Shown: piece by piece, positions 6,053-6,587 of the stretch
Layout of the letters: every line of letters begins with the position of its first letter
Position numbering within the stretch: the stretch's first letter is position 1
Assembly: GCA_900761995.1 (NCBI GenBank)
Contig: CAAFEY010000069.1
Coordinates: forward strand, 1-6,587
DNA: 6,587 nt
Reading direction: 5' to 3'
Source of the DNA: an uncultured Collinsella sp.
GTDB taxonomy: Bacteria > Actinomycetota > Coriobacteriia > Coriobacteriales > Coriobacteriaceae
Program-made: the position numbers and the translations under genes
The notes under the pieces: generated by a model
The model's input: the letters and a program-made list of their open reading frames with translations, nothing else
What the model was told of the DNA's origin: nothing
Database searches by the model: none

Positions 6053-6070
6053 CCCCTAGCCCTTTAGGGG
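6053..6070. terminator. Hairpin at convergent gene ends, possible bidirectional terminator
   Basis: CCCCTA (6053-6058) pairs with TAGGGG (6065-6070) around a 6-base loop. An alternative register pairs AGCCC (6058-6062) with GGGCT (6068-6072). It lies 22 bases after the DUF4160 stop and covers the TAG stop and last codons of the convergent gene. On the plus strand it is followed by CTCTTTA, only a weak U-rich tract, and the minus strand has no strong T-run. Position supports a terminator; stem strength and tail make it modest. Confidence 0.4.
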
Positions 6071-6532
6071 CTCTTTATCCGGGCGCATTTGAATTTCGGA
6101 CATGTGTAGCGTGGTGCCGCGTGTCTCGCATTCGAGCAGGCAGATGCGTGACGGTCGGCCTAGGGTGCTGAGGTCGACACGATACGTCGCGCGGCTGTCC
6201 GTGTACTCGACTTGCTCGGCGTCGAGGGTTGCTCCGATTGTCAAGAAAGCGCCTGGTTCGGCACCGACAATCTTGGAGTCCTTTATCTTGACCTTGAACT
6301 CTTGGTAGAGGGACGGGCTGTTGTAGTAAATGGTTCGGGTTCCATCGGTGCACTCATCGGTCGCTTCCCATTTGACGGTGGGCTGGTCCGAGCTGGTTAT
6401 CAGCAGTTCTGCTCCAAAGGCTATAGCATGGGTGATGACAACCAGTAATGCCCAGCCGACAAAGAGATAGAGAACCACATATGCAACGGGGTGTTTTGAG
6501 CGGATGTTTTGGAGCGCGTCGGGGGCATTCAT
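6056..6532 (-). CDS. Hypothetical single-TM membrane-anchored protein
   Basis: 158 residues, not recognised. A short basic N-terminus (Arg11, Lys13) precedes one long hydrophobic helix (about 16-41, YVVLYLFVGWALLVVITHAI core), so the protein is probably anchored N-in with about 115 residues outside. The outer part is strand-rich (for example YQEFKVKIKD at 76-85 and ATYRVDLSTL at 115-124). It has three cysteines: Cys61, Cys131 and Cys135, with Cys131 and Cys135 close in LLECE context. It does not carry a lipobox, so it is not a lipoprotein. ATG 6530-6532 has GGAGG (6540-6544) 7 bases upstream, a strong ribosome site, and a TATAAT promoter element behind it. It converges on the DUF4160 gene with 25 bases between the stops. 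Codon use appears less GC-biased than in dnaX. Confidence 0.8.
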   Translation of the reverse strand: MNAPDALQNIRSKHPVAYVVLYLFVGWALLVVITHAIAFGAELLITSSDQPTVKWEATDECTDGTRTIYYNSPSLYQEFKVKIKDSKIVGAEPGAFLTIGATLDAEQVEYTDSRATYRVDLSTLGRPSRICLLECETRGTTLHMSEIQMRPDKEPLKG

Positions 6533-6539
6533 GGGGGCA

Positions 6540-6544
6540 CCTCC
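6540..6544 (-). promoter_or_regulatory. Strong ribosome binding site of the single-TM protein gene
   Basis: GGAGG on the minus strand, 7 bases before ATG 6532, the best ribosome site in the window. It confirms the start and shows that this hypothetical gene is genuinely expressed coding sequence. Confidence 0.7.
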
Positions 6545-6567
6545 AAATTGCTGTCTGTGACAATCAA

Positions 6568-6576
6568 ATTATACCC
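6568..6576 (-). promoter_or_regulatory. Promoter -10 element of the single-TM protein gene
   Basis: GGGTATAAT on the minus strand contains a perfect TATAAT (6573-6568). Transcription would begin near 6561, giving a leader of about 28 bases that includes the GGAGG site. The -35 element would lie beyond position 6587, outside the window. The same GGG plus TATA pattern occurs at 5461-5469. Confidence 0.6.
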
Positions 6577-6587
6577 TGCCATCATGA

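Overview
The window looks like chromosome of a high-GC Gram-positive bacterium. The pairing of a Ser/Thr protein kinase with an FhaA-type (DUF3662) gene, the Ala/Pro-rich DnaX, and the style of the small genes suggest an actinobacterial lineage, most likely Coriobacteriia (Collinsella-like). That placement is inference from protein style and was not tested by a search.

Layout. On the minus strand, positions 1-140 hold the first 46 codons of an FhaA-like gene whose GTG start overlaps the stop of the gene before it. That gene, 137-1990 (minus), encodes a eukaryotic-type Ser/Thr kinase fused to a large multi-pass membrane domain. Further upstream on the same strand, 2135-2851 encodes a two-TM protein resembling the YcxB family, separated from the kinase by 144 bases that contain a plausible kinase promoter. 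A 115-base divergent intergenic region (2852-2966) separates it from dnaX (2967-5450, plus), the clamp-loader gamma/tau subunit, which is unusually long because of two Ala/Pro-rich linkers. After dnaX come two small, overlapping plus-strand genes with visibly lower GC: an unrecognised 86-residue protein (5505-5765) and a DUF4160-type protein (5758-6030). A convergent minus-strand gene (6056-6532) encodes a single-TM, extracytoplasmic hypothetical protein with its own promoter at the right edge. A short hairpin sits at the convergent junction.

How the genes work together. The kinase and FhaA-like genes are translationally coupled and probably begin the conserved actinobacterial cluster for cell-wall and cell-division signalling (FHA proteins, phosphatase, SEDS/PBP, kinase), which would continue leftward out of the window. 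dnaX is core replication. The DUF4160 pair forms a small two-gene unit of unknown function placed directly after dnaX.

The window has no tRNA, rRNA, CRISPR array, insertion sequence or phage gene that I can see. The most interesting points are the non-RD catalytic loop and polytopic tail of the kinase, repeated Ala-Pro-Trp motifs and SSB-tail-like peptides in the DnaX linker, a recurring GGGTATA -10-like promoter signature, and the DUF4160 pair. I did not find a clearly new multi-gene system.
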